Shown: piece after piece, positions 8,199 to 15,927 of the stretch
How positions within the stretch are numbered: the stretch's first letter is position 1
Layout of the letters: each line of letters begins with the position of its first letter
Assembly (NCBI GenBank): GCA_030693565.1
Contig: JAUYAJ010000102.1
Span: forward strand, 1 to 19,460
Direction of reading: 5' to 3'
Source of the DNA: Rubrivivax sp.
Lineage (GTDB): Bacteria; Pseudomonadota; Gammaproteobacteria; Burkholderiales; Burkholderiaceae_C
Length of the DNA stretch: 19,460 nucleotides
Program-made: the position numbers and the translations under genes
The notes under the pieces: model-generated
Told to the model about the DNA's origin: nothing
Database searches by the model: none
What the model saw: only the letters and a program-made list of their open reading frames with translations

Positions 8199-10699
8199 AC
8201 GGCTCTCCCGGAAGTCCGAAACCTGCGATCGTGAACCTCCCGGAGCAGAACGGGAAGCCATTGAAACGGATCGTTGCCATGGCGTTCGCGCACGGCGTCG
8301 AGCAGCGCCACGTTGTCGGTGGTGGCCGACAGCACGGTGATGAAGTCTTCCAGGCCGGCCAGGTCCAGCTCGCAGATCGCGCTGGCGTGTCCCTGCTTGA
8401 CCAGGAAGCGCCGGCCGCCTTGCGCGCCCAGGCTGCGCACGATCTCGAACTCGGCCTGGCTGAGCCCGAAACCGTCGACGTATTCCTCGCGCACCGCCTC
8501 CGGATTGGCCAGGAAGATCTTGGTCACGCTCTGCTCGACCATCGTGCGGCCGATCGGGTGGCGCAGCACGTCGGACGGACTCTGCGTGTCGAAGATGCCC
8601 AGGCCGTTCTGCTTGCGGATCGTCTTCTGCTTGTGCTTGGCGAAGTCGCTGAAGACCTCGTGGTCCAGCGCCTTCCAGAACTCGGAGATCACGTAGATCA
8701 GCCGCTCGCCGTCGACGAGTTCTTCCATCACCTGAAGCAGGACCATCATCACCGGCGTGCGGACCTCGGGCAGGTCGAGGAACTCCGTCGTGTCGAAACC
8801 GATGACCGAAGCCGCATGCAGGTCGAGCAGCCGGTCGTCGGCCTGGTCGAAGACCCAGCCCAGCGCACCGCCCTGGCACCAGCGGCCCAGGCGCTCAAAC
8901 AGGCTGTTCTCGCCCGACTTGGGCAGGTTCTGCCGCACGGTCGAGAAGCGGCGCAGCGCCGCCGGCATCATCGCCACGGCCTTCACCGCGTCGGCGATGG
9001 CGCGCTCATCGGCGGGCAGCAGCGGCATGGCCGGTGTGGCGACGCAGGTGCGGATCAACTGCTCCCAGAACTGGATGCGCGCTGGTGTCGGCTCACGCTG
9101 CAGCGGGTTGCATCCGGTGGGCTTGCCGGCTTCCAGGGTGAAGTAGCGGCCGCCCAGCGCCCGGATCGCGATCTCGCAGCCGCGATCCAGGTCGAACAGC
9201 ACCAGGCGCGGCGCCGGCTCCCACTTGCGCGTGAGCGTCAGCAGGAACATCTCCAGCGTCGTCTTGCCGACACCGGTCGAGCCGATGATCAGCGTGTTGC
9301 CCGGCAGCTTCTTGTCGGCGGAGTCTTCGCCTTCAGGGCTGCTGTGCAGGTTCAGGTAGAAGGGCTGGCCCGAGGGGGTGCGCAGCAGGGCCAGCGCCTC
9401 GCCCCAGGGGTTGCCGTCGCGCTTGCCGCGCGCGAAGTTGTGGCCGCTGGACAGCGCCGCGAAAGCGCGTGACGACAGCTTGGCATCTCGCGGGCGCCAT
9501 TGCCAGTTGCCCGGCATCTGGGCGAACCAGGCGGCGTCGGCCACCAGGTCGACCGGCGACATCTGCAGGCTGGAGGCTTCGCCAACGGCGCCGATGGCCT
9601 GCGCCGCCCGGCGGCCGGCATCGGCCACGCTGTCTTCACCCTCCTGGCCGAACACGACCAGGCTGTAGTGGTACTCGCCCATGCAGAACTGGCCGTCGCC
9701 GAGTTCGTTGAGCGCCACGTCCATCTCGGCGATCTGGCTGGCCACCACGTCGTCGCTGGCGATCAGCTGGTCGCGCTGCAGTTCGAGCGCGCGCATTGCT
9801 TCGCGCCGCGGCAGGATCGAGAAACTCTGCGTCTCGATGAACTCGCTGGCTTCGTAGAGCAGCGCATTCAGGATGCCGGGCTCGACGGCGTCGGCGTACT
9901 CCTTGATGTCCACCAGAGCCGCGTAGCGGCGCTGATCGCCCTGGCGCAACTCGAGCTTGTCGCCGCCGAAGGACAGGCGTGCCGTCGGCAGCGTCCGGTA
10001 CAGCGGTCCTGCCGGCATGGGGATGGGCCGCCAGCAGCCATTGACCAGGTAGCCCAGGAACTCGGCCACTTCAGAGCAGGTTCGGCCGCGGTGTTCCCGC
10101 GTGCCCAGCAGTTGCGGGCCGAAGCCCCGCAGCACCCGGCCGACCAGGGCCGATCGTTCTTCCATGACGCGCAGGGCTTCGGCCTGGGTCTCGGCGATGG
10201 CGGCGCGCGTGCGCCGCGTCGACTGCAGCGCGCGGCCCACGCGTGACACGCTCGGCCGGTACACCAGAGTCAGGTAGAGCTCGGTGCTCATCATTCGGCG
10301 CGCGCCGAGCCCGGCCTGGTAGGCGCGGGACAGGTCGCGCGCGAAGCCGGGCTGCGGGGGGTCCTGCAGCCTGTCGCTGACGACGCGGTGCAGGCGGTGC
10401 GTCCACACCGCCCACCGGCCGCCGGCCAGGTTGCGCAGCAGGCTGCACAGGGCTTCGTGCCGCTCGGCGATCTGGTGTTCGTCGGCGCACTCGAAGGCCA
10501 CGCCGTCGAGCCGCCACACGCGCAGGTAGTCGCCACCGCGCGTGATCACGTCGTGGGGGCTGACCAGGGACGAGAACGGGACGAAGCGGGCCAGCGGGTT
10601 CTCGGCCAGGGCCCGCGCCCAGTGCCGCGGCCGCGGATTCACGCGAGCACTGCGGCCGCAGCGCGGATCGTCGCCGTTGCCCTTAGACATGCCAAGCAT
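8195..10699 (-). CDS. virB4: VirB4 conjugation ATPase
   Basis: VirB4 is the large ATPase that drives pilus assembly and substrate transfer at the inner membrane. The predicted protein has 834 residues, a normal VirB4 length. The N-terminal CagE/TrbE/VirB4 domain is followed by Walker A (IIGSTGVGKTT, about 471-481) and FDLDRGCE (about 502-509). The Walker B region reads IYVISEFWKALDHE (about 668-681), with Ser where many family members carry Asp before the catalytic Glu. FDTQSPSD follows near 703. The ATG at 10699 has GGGGAG six bases upstream, so I prefer it to the ATGs at 10729 and 10690. It overlaps the end of virB3 by 17 bases. Confidence 0.95.
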   Translation of the reverse strand: MLGMSKGNGDDPRCGRSARVNPRPRHWARALAENPLARFVPFSSLVSPHDVITRGGDYLRVWRLDGVAFECADEHQIAERHEALCSLLRNLAGGRWAVWTHRLHRVVSDRLQDPPQPGFARDLSRAYQAGLGARRMMSTELYLTLVYRPSVSRVGRALQSTRRTRAAIAETQAEALRVMEERSALVGRVLRGFGPQLLGTREHRGRTCSEVAEFLGYLVNGCWRPIPMPAGPLYRTLPTARLSFGGDKLELRQGDQRRYAALVDIKEYADAVEPGILNALLYEASEFIETQSFSILPRREAMRALELQRDQLIASDDVVASQIAEMDVALNELGDGQFCMGEYHYSLVVFGQEGEDSVADAGRRAAQAIGAVGEASSLQMSPVDLVADAAWFAQMPGNWQWRPRDAKLSSRAFAALSSGHNFARGKRDGNPWGEALALLRTPSGQPFYLNLHSSPEGEDSADKKLPGNTLIIGSTGVGKTTLEMFLLTLTRKWEPAPRLVLFDLDRGCEIAIRALGGRYFTLEAGKPTGCNPLQREPTPARIQFWEQLIRTCVATPAMPLLPADERAIADAVKAVAMMPAALRRFSTVRQNLPKSGENSLFERLGRWCQGGALGWVFDQADDRLLDLHAASVIGFDTTEFLDLPEVRTPVMMVLLQVMEELVDGERLIYVISEFWKALDHEVFSDFAKHKQKTIRKQNGLGIFDTQSPSDVLRHPIGRTMVEQSVTKIFLANPEAVREEYVDGFGLSQAEFEIVRSLGAQGGRRFLVKQGHASAICELDLAGLEDFITVLSATTDNVALLDAVRERHGNDPFQWLPVLLREVHDRRFRTSGRAV

Positions 10700-11015
10700 C
10701 ACGTGCTCCCCGGTAGAGGGTGGGCGCATAGCTGCGCGCGTGCCAGAAGTGGCGGTTGCGGTCGTGCAGGCGCAGCTTCATCGCGACGAACATCTGCCTG
10801 AATCGCTGGTCGTCCTTGGAGGTGACGAAGCGCATCCACAACAGCGCCGGAACGAAGGCCACCACGACGCCGAGGGCGATCCACCAACTCACCAGCGTGC
10901 CGCCCCACATGAACAGCAGCATGCCGGTGCCCAGCAGCACCACCAGCGGCACGAGCGGGATGCCCAGCTTCATCGCCGGGCGCGTGGCGCCCTTGTAGAT
11001 GGCCTCGCCTTGCAT
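10683..11015 (-). CDS. virB3: VirB3 inner-membrane pilus assembly protein
   Basis: VirB3 is a small inner-membrane protein that works with VirB4 in pilus biogenesis. The 110 residues have two adjacent hydrophobic segments at about 18-38 and 43-62 (LVPLVVLLGTGMLLFMWGG and WWIALGVVVAFVPALLWMRF). A basic cytoplasmic tail follows, which is the typical VirB3/TrbD layout. The N-terminal pattern YKGATRPAMKLGIPLVPL fits the family. It sits between virB2 (15 bases away) and virB4 (17-base overlap), the canonical place. No convincing ribosome-binding site precedes the ATG, so translation probably depends on the upstream gene. Confidence 0.93.
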   Translation of the reverse strand: MQGEAIYKGATRPAMKLGIPLVPLVVLLGTGMLLFMWGGTLVSWWIALGVVVAFVPALLWMRFVTSKDDQRFRQMFVAMKLRLHDRNRHFWHARSYAPTLYRGARDAWHV

Positions 11016-11030
11016 GGTTGTGCCCGCCGA

Positions 11031-11321
11031 TCAGGTAACGATGTAGCTGGCGAAGGCGGCGGCGCCGCCAACCAGCGTGCCGCCGATCAGCACGTTGGCC
11101 ACGTCGGCCAGGCGCGCACCCTGGAAAATCATCTTGAAGCCAGCCCAGATGATGGCGATCGTGACCACGGCGACGGAGATCGTCACCAGGATGGTGTTGA
11201 CGTTCATGACGGTCGCGCTGATCTTGTCGAAGCCCTGGGCCAGGGCCACTGGCGACACCGTTGCCGGCAGCAGGGCTGCCAGTGCCGGCGCGGCGCGGCG
11301 GATCGAATCGAGGGTTCTCAT
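11031..11321 (-). CDS. virB2: VirB2 major pilin precursor
   Basis: VirB2 is the major subunit of the conjugative pilus. The 96-residue precursor has a signal peptide of about 29 residues ending in VSPVALA before QGFDK. Two membrane-spanning stretches follow (VTISVAVVTIAIIWAGFKMI and NVLIGGTLVGGAAAFASYIV), as in TraC/VirB2 pilins. I chose the ATG at 11321 because AAGGAG lies five bases upstream and the ATG overlaps the virB1 stop (ATGA). An upstream in-frame extension is the shadow of virB1. The short length and the flanking virB1 and virB3 genes make this assignment firm. Confidence 0.94.
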   Translation of the reverse strand: MRTLDSIRRAAPALAALLPATVSPVALAQGFDKISATVMNVNTILVTISVAVVTIAIIWAGFKMIFQGARLADVANVLIGGTLVGGAAAFASYIVT

Positions 11322-11827
11322 ACCGTCTCCTTCGGTGGGAAAGCGGGAACGGAGCGCGCAGCGCTGCCCGCGGCAGCCACGACCCGGCGCACGTAGCCGT
11401 GGCGGAAACCGGTGGTGAAGTTGCCGCTGTAGTAGCAGGACAGGGCCTGCCGCAGCGCTGTCTGGTCCACCGGCGGGTTGGTGACCGGTGCGCGCGCCCT
11501 GCCGAAGCATTCGGTCAGCACGCTCTGCATCGCCGCCAGGTTGGCGCAGGGCTCGAAGGCCGAGTCAATCGTCAAGCTCAGCCGTGCGAAGTTGCCGACG
11601 TTGATCTGGCCGAGGCCGACGCTGAAGTTCCAGCCGGCGGCTTGCAGCGCCCTGGCCGTGGCCAGGGCTTCTGCGCGTTGCCGCGGCTGCCGCACCAGTG
11701 CACCGCCGACCACGCCGATCGCCCAGGGGTTGAAGGCACTCTCGACGCCGACCAGGGCGCGCGCCGTGTCGGCATGCACCTGCGGTGCACAAGCCAGTAC
11801 CAGCGCGATGAAGGCGGACGCATCCAT
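11318..11827 (-). CDS. virB1: VirB1 lytic transglycosylase
   Basis: VirB1 cleaves peptidoglycan so that the secretion apparatus can cross the wall. The 169-residue protein is essentially one SLT (soluble lytic transglycosylase) domain. The catalytic Glu lies in ALVGVESAFNPWAIGV at about residue 29, and the second motif VGLGQINVGNF at about 70-80. Conserved-looking cysteines occur in the second half (EPCANL, TECFGRA, LSCYYSGNF). The last of these is the usual NYxSGNF-type motif of VirB1. No cleavable signal peptide is obvious beyond a short hydrophobic start. The ATG at 11827 has GAGG upstream and follows the TrbM/KikA-like gene by 11 bases. Confidence 0.94.
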   Translation of the reverse strand: MDASAFIALVLACAPQVHADTARALVGVESAFNPWAIGVVGGALVRQPRQRAEALATARALQAAGWNFSVGLGQINVGNFARLSLTIDSAFEPCANLAAMQSVLTECFGRARAPVTNPPVDQTALRQALSCYYSGNFTTGFRHGYVRRVVAAAGSAARSVPAFPPKETV

Positions 11828-11838
11828 GGCGATGTGCC

Positions 11839-12429
11839 TCAGTAGCCTGACTCGGTCGGCGGTGCCGGCGGCGGCAGCGCGGCGAGCCACGCCGCGTAGT
11901 CGTCGTCGAAGCGCGTGTCCCAGGTGCCGAACTGGGCCTTGGCTGACGGGCTGAATTCGGTCACCGTGTCGCCGGCCATCGTCCACCAGGTGCGCGCGAA
12001 GGGCGCGCCGTCGACCGAAACGGACACTGCGCCGGTGTAGTCGCAGGAGTAGATCGGCCCGCTCTCGCCGTCGAAGACCCGCGTGTACTGCGGCGGGCAG
12101 TAGTCCGGTGCGCTGGCCCAGGCGTGGTTGGCCGAGTTGCCGCCACCGGCCATGCCGCAGGTGGGGAACGGCTTGCCGCGCGCGAGGTCGCGCAGGACTT
12201 GCACGATCGGCGGCACGCACTGGGGGATGGAGCGCCAGCTCGGTGCGGCGAAGCACAGCAGCACGGCGCAGCCGTCCACCGCACGGGCCGGTGATGGCGC
12301 GAGCATGGCCAGTGCGGCCACCAGGCCTGCCGAGCCGGCCGCCAGCGTGATGTGGAGCCGGCGCAGCAGGCCGGGTTCCGGCCGCCTGGCGCCGTCGTGC
12401 GACGGATCTTCATCCGGTGGCTTGTTCAT
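11839..12429 (-). CDS. TrbM/KikA-like secreted conjugation protein
   Basis: This is the first gene of the transfer operon. The 196-residue protein has a long signal region with a hydrophobic core at about 29-44 and a likely cleavage after residue 50 (APSPARA before VDG). The mature part begins with CAVLLCF and carries cysteines at about 54, 59, 71 and 91 around SIPQCVPPIVQVLRDLARG. This Cys-x4-Cys pattern just after the signal peptide resembles the TrbM/KikA/MpfK family of accessory mating proteins. That is a pattern-based assignment from memory, so it is moderate. The ATG at 12429 has a strong GGAGGT nine bases upstream, as expected for the head of an operon. The C-terminal half contains an acidic, Pro-rich end and no known motif. 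Confidence 0.72.
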   Translation of the reverse strand: MNKPPDEDPSHDGARRPEPGLLRRLHITLAAGSAGLVAALAMLAPSPARAVDGCAVLLCFAAPSWRSIPQCVPPIVQVLRDLARGKPFPTCGMAGGGNSANHAWASAPDYCPPQYTRVFDGESGPIYSCDYTGAVSVSVDGAPFARTWWTMAGDTVTEFSPSAKAQFGTWDTRFDDDYAAWLAALPPPAPPTESGY

Positions 12430-12665
12430 GGCGAGAGACCTCCGTTCGGCGGTGGTTCCGAGGCGGCATTCCTTGCCGGCTCGCTGATCACCGTGAAGTC
12501 ACTCTAGAACTCAAACCCCGTCGGTTCGGCGCTGGATTCGGGCTGTTTTCCAGCACCGCCATCCAACGTTTGCGGCAACATCATCGCGCGCAACGTGGCG
12601 CTGGCCAGGCCCGTAGCCCCGATTTCGATCCGGCCACCACGGACGAGCGGAATCGCTGCCCTGCC

Positions 12666-12680
12666 GTCGACGCGCTCGAC
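12666..12680. repeat. 15-base inverted repeat over the methyltransferase promoter
   Basis: GTCGA and TCGAC flank CGCGC, forming a symmetric 15-base site that covers the proposed -35 element. It could be an operator for autoregulation by the methyltransferase or another regulator. A five-base arm is short for this GC-rich context, so confidence is low. Confidence 0.3.
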
Positions 12681-12695
12681 GACTTTGCCTACACT
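12667..12695 (+). promoter_or_regulatory. Candidate sigma-70 promoter of the methyltransferase gene
   Basis: A -35-like TCGACG (12667-12672) and a -10-like TACACT (12690-12695) are spaced by 17 bases, each matching 4 of 6 consensus positions. Transcription would start at about 12702, only one or two bases before the ATG at 12704, giving a leaderless or nearly leaderless mRNA. No ribosome-binding site is visible before that ATG, which agrees. The match is moderate and could be chance in GC-rich DNA. Confidence 0.4.
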
Positions 12696-12703
12696 CTCGA
12701 CCC

Positions 12704-13798
12704 ATGAAGATTGAAGCCATCGATTTGTTCTGCGGAGCGGGTGGACTGACCCGCGGCCTACTGGACGCGGGCGTTCGCGTCAAGGCCGGCTTCGATGTTG
12801 ACGCGAGCTGTCGGCATGCCTACGAAGCCAACAACCCGGGTGCAAGGTTCTTTGAGAAGGACGTTGCGAAACTCACAGCTTCGGAGTTGGAGAAGCTGTG
12901 GAGCAAGCGCGCTGTTCGGCTTTTGGCCGGTTGCGCACCGTGCCAACCGTTTTCTACCCAAGCGAACGCATCGAGAGAGAACGAGCCAGACCCACGCTAC
13001 CGCCTCCTGGATCATTTTTCGCGTTTGATCTACGCCTGTGAGCCCGAGCTGGTCACGATGGAGAACGTTCCGAGCGTAGTCAGTCACACGCCCTTCAAGG
13101 ACTTTGTCTCGTCACTAGAGCGCGCCGGATATCACGTGTGGTTCAAGAGCGTGGCCTGCGCCAAGCTCGGCGTTCCGCAGACTCGTCGTCGCCTGGTCTT
13201 ATTGGCCTCGCTGATCGGTCCAGTTCGCACCGGAATCGAAGAGTCTGACGCTGCGGCTCCCGCCACGGTAGCGCAGGCACTTCAAGGCTTGCGCCCTCTC
13301 CGTGCAGGCGAGATGGACCCGGAAGATCCCATCCATTTCGCCAGAGGCCTGACAGAACTGAACCTGCTTCGACTGCAGGCGTCTATTCCAGGCGGAACTT
13401 GGCTGGACTGGCCCAAGGAATTGCGCTCGAAGTGCCATCGAAGGAAGTCAGGAGCGAGCTTCCCGAGCGTGTACTCTCGCATGCGCGCGGACGAGCCCTC
13501 GCCGACGATCACCACGCAGTTCTACAACTTTGGCACCGGGCGGTTCGGTCATCCGACCGAAGATCGGGCAATCACACCGCGAGAGGCCGCGCTGCTGCAG
13601 TCCTTTCCGGCCTCGTACGAGTTCGTCAAGAAAGGCGAGGAGGCTTACATGTCGACGCTCGGCCGAATGATCGGCAATGCGGTCCCTCCGAAATTGGGCG
13701 CAGCCATTGGGCGAGCCTTAGTTCTGCATGTTGGCCAATCGAATGTCTGCGACGCGCCCATCCGGCCGGCGAAGCTGCGCGATCGCGTGTCTAATTGA
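12704..13798 (+). CDS. C5-cytosine DNA methyltransferase
   Basis: The enzyme transfers a methyl group from S-adenosylmethionine to carbon 5 of cytosine in a target sequence. The 364 residues contain the family motifs in order. Motif I is DLFCGAGGLTRG (7-18) and motif IV GCAPCQPFSTQ (77-87) with catalytic Cys80. Motif VI is MENVP (119-123) and motif VIII QTRRRLVLLAS (159-169). Motif IX (SRMRADEPSPTITT) is followed by motif X (GNAVPPKLG, about 324-332). The target-recognition region between VIII and IX is about 100 residues, small for the family. The start is at the conserved N-terminal strand (MKIEAIDLF). The gene faces an ATPase/nuclease-like gene tail to tail, which suggests it is the protecting half of a restriction-modification pair. 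The recognition sequence cannot be read from sequence alone. Confidence 0.95.
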   Translation: MKIEAIDLFCGAGGLTRGLLDAGVRVKAGFDVDASCRHAYEANNPGARFFEKDVAKLTASELEKLWSKRAVRLLAGCAPCQPFSTQANASRENEPDPRYRLLDHFSRLIYACEPELVTMENVPSVVSHTPFKDFVSSLERAGYHVWFKSVACAKLGVPQTRRRLVLLASLIGPVRTGIEESDAAAPATVAQALQGLRPLRAGEMDPEDPIHFARGLTELNLLRLQASIPGGTWLDWPKELRSKCHRRKSGASFPSVYSRMRADEPSPTITTQFYNFGTGRFGHPTEDRAITPREAALLQSFPASYEFVKKGEEAYMSTLGRMIGNAVPPKLGAAIGRALVLHVGQSNVCDAPIRPAKLRDRVSN

Positions 13799-13821
13799 CG
13801 GGCGGAACGCAATAGGGCCTC

Positions 13822-13855
13822 GACGGCAAAGTTCGCAAGTAGGCGAAACGCCGTC
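13822..13855. terminator. Two-tier hairpin between convergent genes
   Basis: The 89-base gap between the methyltransferase stop and the ATPase stop holds a nested hairpin. An outer stem GACGGC/GCCGTC (6 pairs) encloses an inner stem TTCGC/GCGAA (5 pairs) with loop AAGTAG and a small asymmetric internal loop (AAAG opposite AC). Only TTGATT follows, so it is not a classic U-tract terminator, but the position fits a bidirectional transcription stop. A 10-base palindrome GAGGGCCCTC lies just beyond, at about 13862-13871. Confidence 0.45.
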
Positions 13856-13887
13856 TTGATTGAGGGCCCTCTCAGGATCAAGGGCGT

Positions 13888-15861
13888 TCACAGCTTCTTG
13901 AGCAGATTCTCCAGGGCGTCCACTTTTTCTGTCGACTTCAGGTACGCAGCGTAGGAGGCCTGCGCGCTTGCGATGAGTTGGTCGTAGTACACGAGGCGTG
14001 CCCCCGTTGCGTCGAGAACTGCTCTGACGAAGTCCGGGTTGTCAGCCTCATTCACCTCAACACCAAGTATGAAGACGATGGAGACGTTCGGCACATAGTC
14101 CGGGCCATTCTGTTTACGCAGGCACTTGGTCAGGGCAACCTTGTAGCGGTTACCTTGCTCCGAAAGTTCGTTAACGCCGATCTTTCGCTTAGCCCTCTTC
14201 AACTCGACAATGATGTGTTGGCCGGCGTTCGTCCTGTACCGAATATCCACGCGGCCCTTGCTCTCCTTGTCAGTAAGGGTGGGCGAGAAGGCGCTGTAGT
14301 CCTTCTTGAGCGTCTGCTCGATACGCTCGCTGCCCGTCGCGCGCTCCCATCCGGCGTCCAACAACCACATCTGTTCGAAGATGCACTGGGCGAGCACCTT
14401 TTCCTTCTCGTTTGCGTCAACCAGCCCGACAAATTGCTGAATGACGGTGAGCCGTTCCCGAACGATGTCCCTGTACATCGAACCTTCAAGGTCCGAGAGA
14501 TCTGACATCAATGGAAGGAGTTTCGCGGCCGTAAGCTCGGGGAGGAGGCTAAGCCGGTGGCTGGCATCACGCAGACGTAGACGTTCAAACGCCAACACGC
14601 CTGCCTTGTACAAGGCCTTCCGCTCGTCCACGTCGTCCACCTCGATGCCCTGGATGGTTCCGAGCATGGTTCGGGCCGCACTCTGTTGACTGGATGGTAA
14701 AGCGCCAATCCACTCCGCGAGCGCGGGATTCTCGGTTTGAACCTCTTTTCCCCGGACCTCGTTCCGAAGAGTTGACCATGAGTCCGAGACGTTCAGTAGG
14801 GACTGTCGAAGGAACGCGAGCAAGGTGATGTACCGCTCGTCATCCTCAACTAGCCGTTGCCTGTCGCTCGTCGCGATATCGTCTTCCTTGTCGGTGTCGA
14901 GGAAGTCGGCCTCCACCTGTCCGGTGACGTAACTGTTGAGGATGCGGTTGAAGTTGAGCTTGTCGAGAAGATTCTCTTGGATGAGCCGGCCACGAGCCAC
15001 GACCACAATGCCGTTCATGCTGCCCGACTCGTCGTTTCGCAGGTCGATAGGTCGTGCTGCCGCCGCGATCCAACCACGAACCTTCCACAAGGGCTTCTTC
15101 GAAACCTCGTCCGAAATAACGTCCGAATGCAGTAGACACGGACAATCAGCCTTGTTGATGCGGGCGGCACCGAACTCCCACAGGAATTCCACCTTCTTCA
15201 GATCGTCCCGATCCTGAGGGCCAATCGGCGCGCCGTTAATTGAGACGCTGAACTTATCCCCCTTGGGGCCTTTGTACCCGATCACGGAAAAACGCCGCGC
15301 GATGCGCTTTCTAAGACCGGCCGCAGCCAAGGCTAGCCTCCGCTGCTTGAGCTTGGCCAAGACAATTCGTGTGCCGACCTTAGGGCCTGCGAAGGGAACC
15401 GGCGTCGGATGATAGACATTGTCCCGGCGAATGGCGGCCTCGATCTCCGAGATGCTCATTCGAAATGCATGATTCTCGCCGTTCTTGGTCGTGTGAATCG
15501 TTACTTCTTCGGCGATTGAGAAGAGCGAAAGCTTGCCGATGCCTTTGCGTCCCATGAAGGCTCGTCCGATGGGGGACTTGGTGCCTTCAGTAGCGCGCTT
15601 GTCGTAGCCCACAGAAAGAAAGCGCTCGTTGATCGCGTTCAGGTCCATTCCAATCCCGTCGTCTTTGACAACAATCTCGGACTGAGTAATGGTGATCTGG
15701 ACATTCTGCGTATCCGCGTCCCACGCATTGGCCACGGCTTCCGACAGGACGGCGGCAGCATTGCTGTAGAGCTTGATACCGAGATGATCAAGGACCCGAA
15801 GGTCAATCTTCATCTTGTAGAGGTTTCCCAGATTCGACTTCGCCGTGGATTTCGTTACCAA
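13888..15861 (-). CDS. GHKL ATPase fused to a PD-(D/E)XK-like nuclease domain
   Basis: The 657-residue protein begins with a GHKL (gyrase/Hsp90/MutL) ATPase fold. The N box is EAVANAWDAD (41-50), the G1 box VKDDGIGMD (65-73) and the G2 box GRKGIGKLSL (104-113). The middle (about 120-480) has no motif I recognise; it would hold the transducer domain of this superfamily and helical regions. Near the C terminus, VDIRYR (Asp539) and IIVELKRAKRKI (Glu553, Lys555) form the D-x13-E-x-K core of PD-(D/E)XK nucleases. It is preceded by WLLDAGWERA, as in other nucleases of that fold. The layout recalls bacterial MORC-like ATPases linked to restriction systems. I infer ATP-gated DNA cleavage, paired with the neighbouring methyltransferase. 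The start is TTG at 15861 with AGGGAG about six bases upstream; an ATG at residue 17 lacks a comparable site. Confidence 0.85.
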   Translation of the reverse strand: MVTKSTAKSNLGNLYKMKIDLRVLDHLGIKLYSNAAAVLSEAVANAWDADTQNVQITITQSEIVVKDDGIGMDLNAINERFLSVGYDKRATEGTKSPIGRAFMGRKGIGKLSLFSIAEEVTIHTTKNGENHAFRMSISEIEAAIRRDNVYHPTPVPFAGPKVGTRIVLAKLKQRRLALAAAGLRKRIARRFSVIGYKGPKGDKFSVSINGAPIGPQDRDDLKKVEFLWEFGAARINKADCPCLLHSDVISDEVSKKPLWKVRGWIAAAARPIDLRNDESGSMNGIVVVARGRLIQENLLDKLNFNRILNSYVTGQVEADFLDTDKEDDIATSDRQRLVEDDERYITLLAFLRQSLLNVSDSWSTLRNEVRGKEVQTENPALAEWIGALPSSQQSAARTMLGTIQGIEVDDVDERKALYKAGVLAFERLRLRDASHRLSLLPELTAAKLLPLMSDLSDLEGSMYRDIVRERLTVIQQFVGLVDANEKEKVLAQCIFEQMWLLDAGWERATGSERIEQTLKKDYSAFSPTLTDKESKGRVDIRYRTNAGQHIIVELKRAKRKIGVNELSEQGNRYKVALTKCLRKQNGPDYVPNVSIVFILGVEVNEADNPDFVRAVLDATGARLVYYDQLIASAQASYAAYLKSTEKVDALENLLKKL

Positions 15862-15905
15862 CCCATACTCCCTTAGTGCTGCCGCAGGAACTCACTTCGC
15901 CTGGT

Positions 15906-15927
15906 TGTTCCGTGAGGAGGCGGAACA
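15906..15927. repeat. Inverted repeat upstream of the ATPase/nuclease gene
   Basis: TGTTCCG and CGGAACA form perfect 7-base arms around the 8-base spacer TGAGGAGG. The centre is about 55 bases before the TTG start of the ATPase/nuclease gene, where a promoter or operator would sit. It could bind a dimeric repressor or fold as a leader hairpin. No good -35/-10 pair was found here. Confidence 0.4.

Larger units (their letters stand above)
12430..12703. promoter_or_regulatory. Divergent control region between transfer operon and methyltransferase
   Basis: These 274 bases separate the minus-strand transfer operon from the plus-strand methyltransferase gene and must carry the operon promoter unless transcription enters from elsewhere. 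The operon side has a strong ribosome-binding site (GGAGGT, complement of 12439-12444). I could not find a convincing sigma-70 promoter for the operon. The best AT-rich patch is around 12505-12520. No open frame with coding character is present. Confidence 0.5.

Noticed and set aside
7925..9472. Long plus-strand open frame of 515 codons
   Set aside because: It is antisense to virB4, has no family motif or ribosome-binding site, and has the Arg/Ala/Gln-rich composition of a shadow frame in GC-rich DNA.
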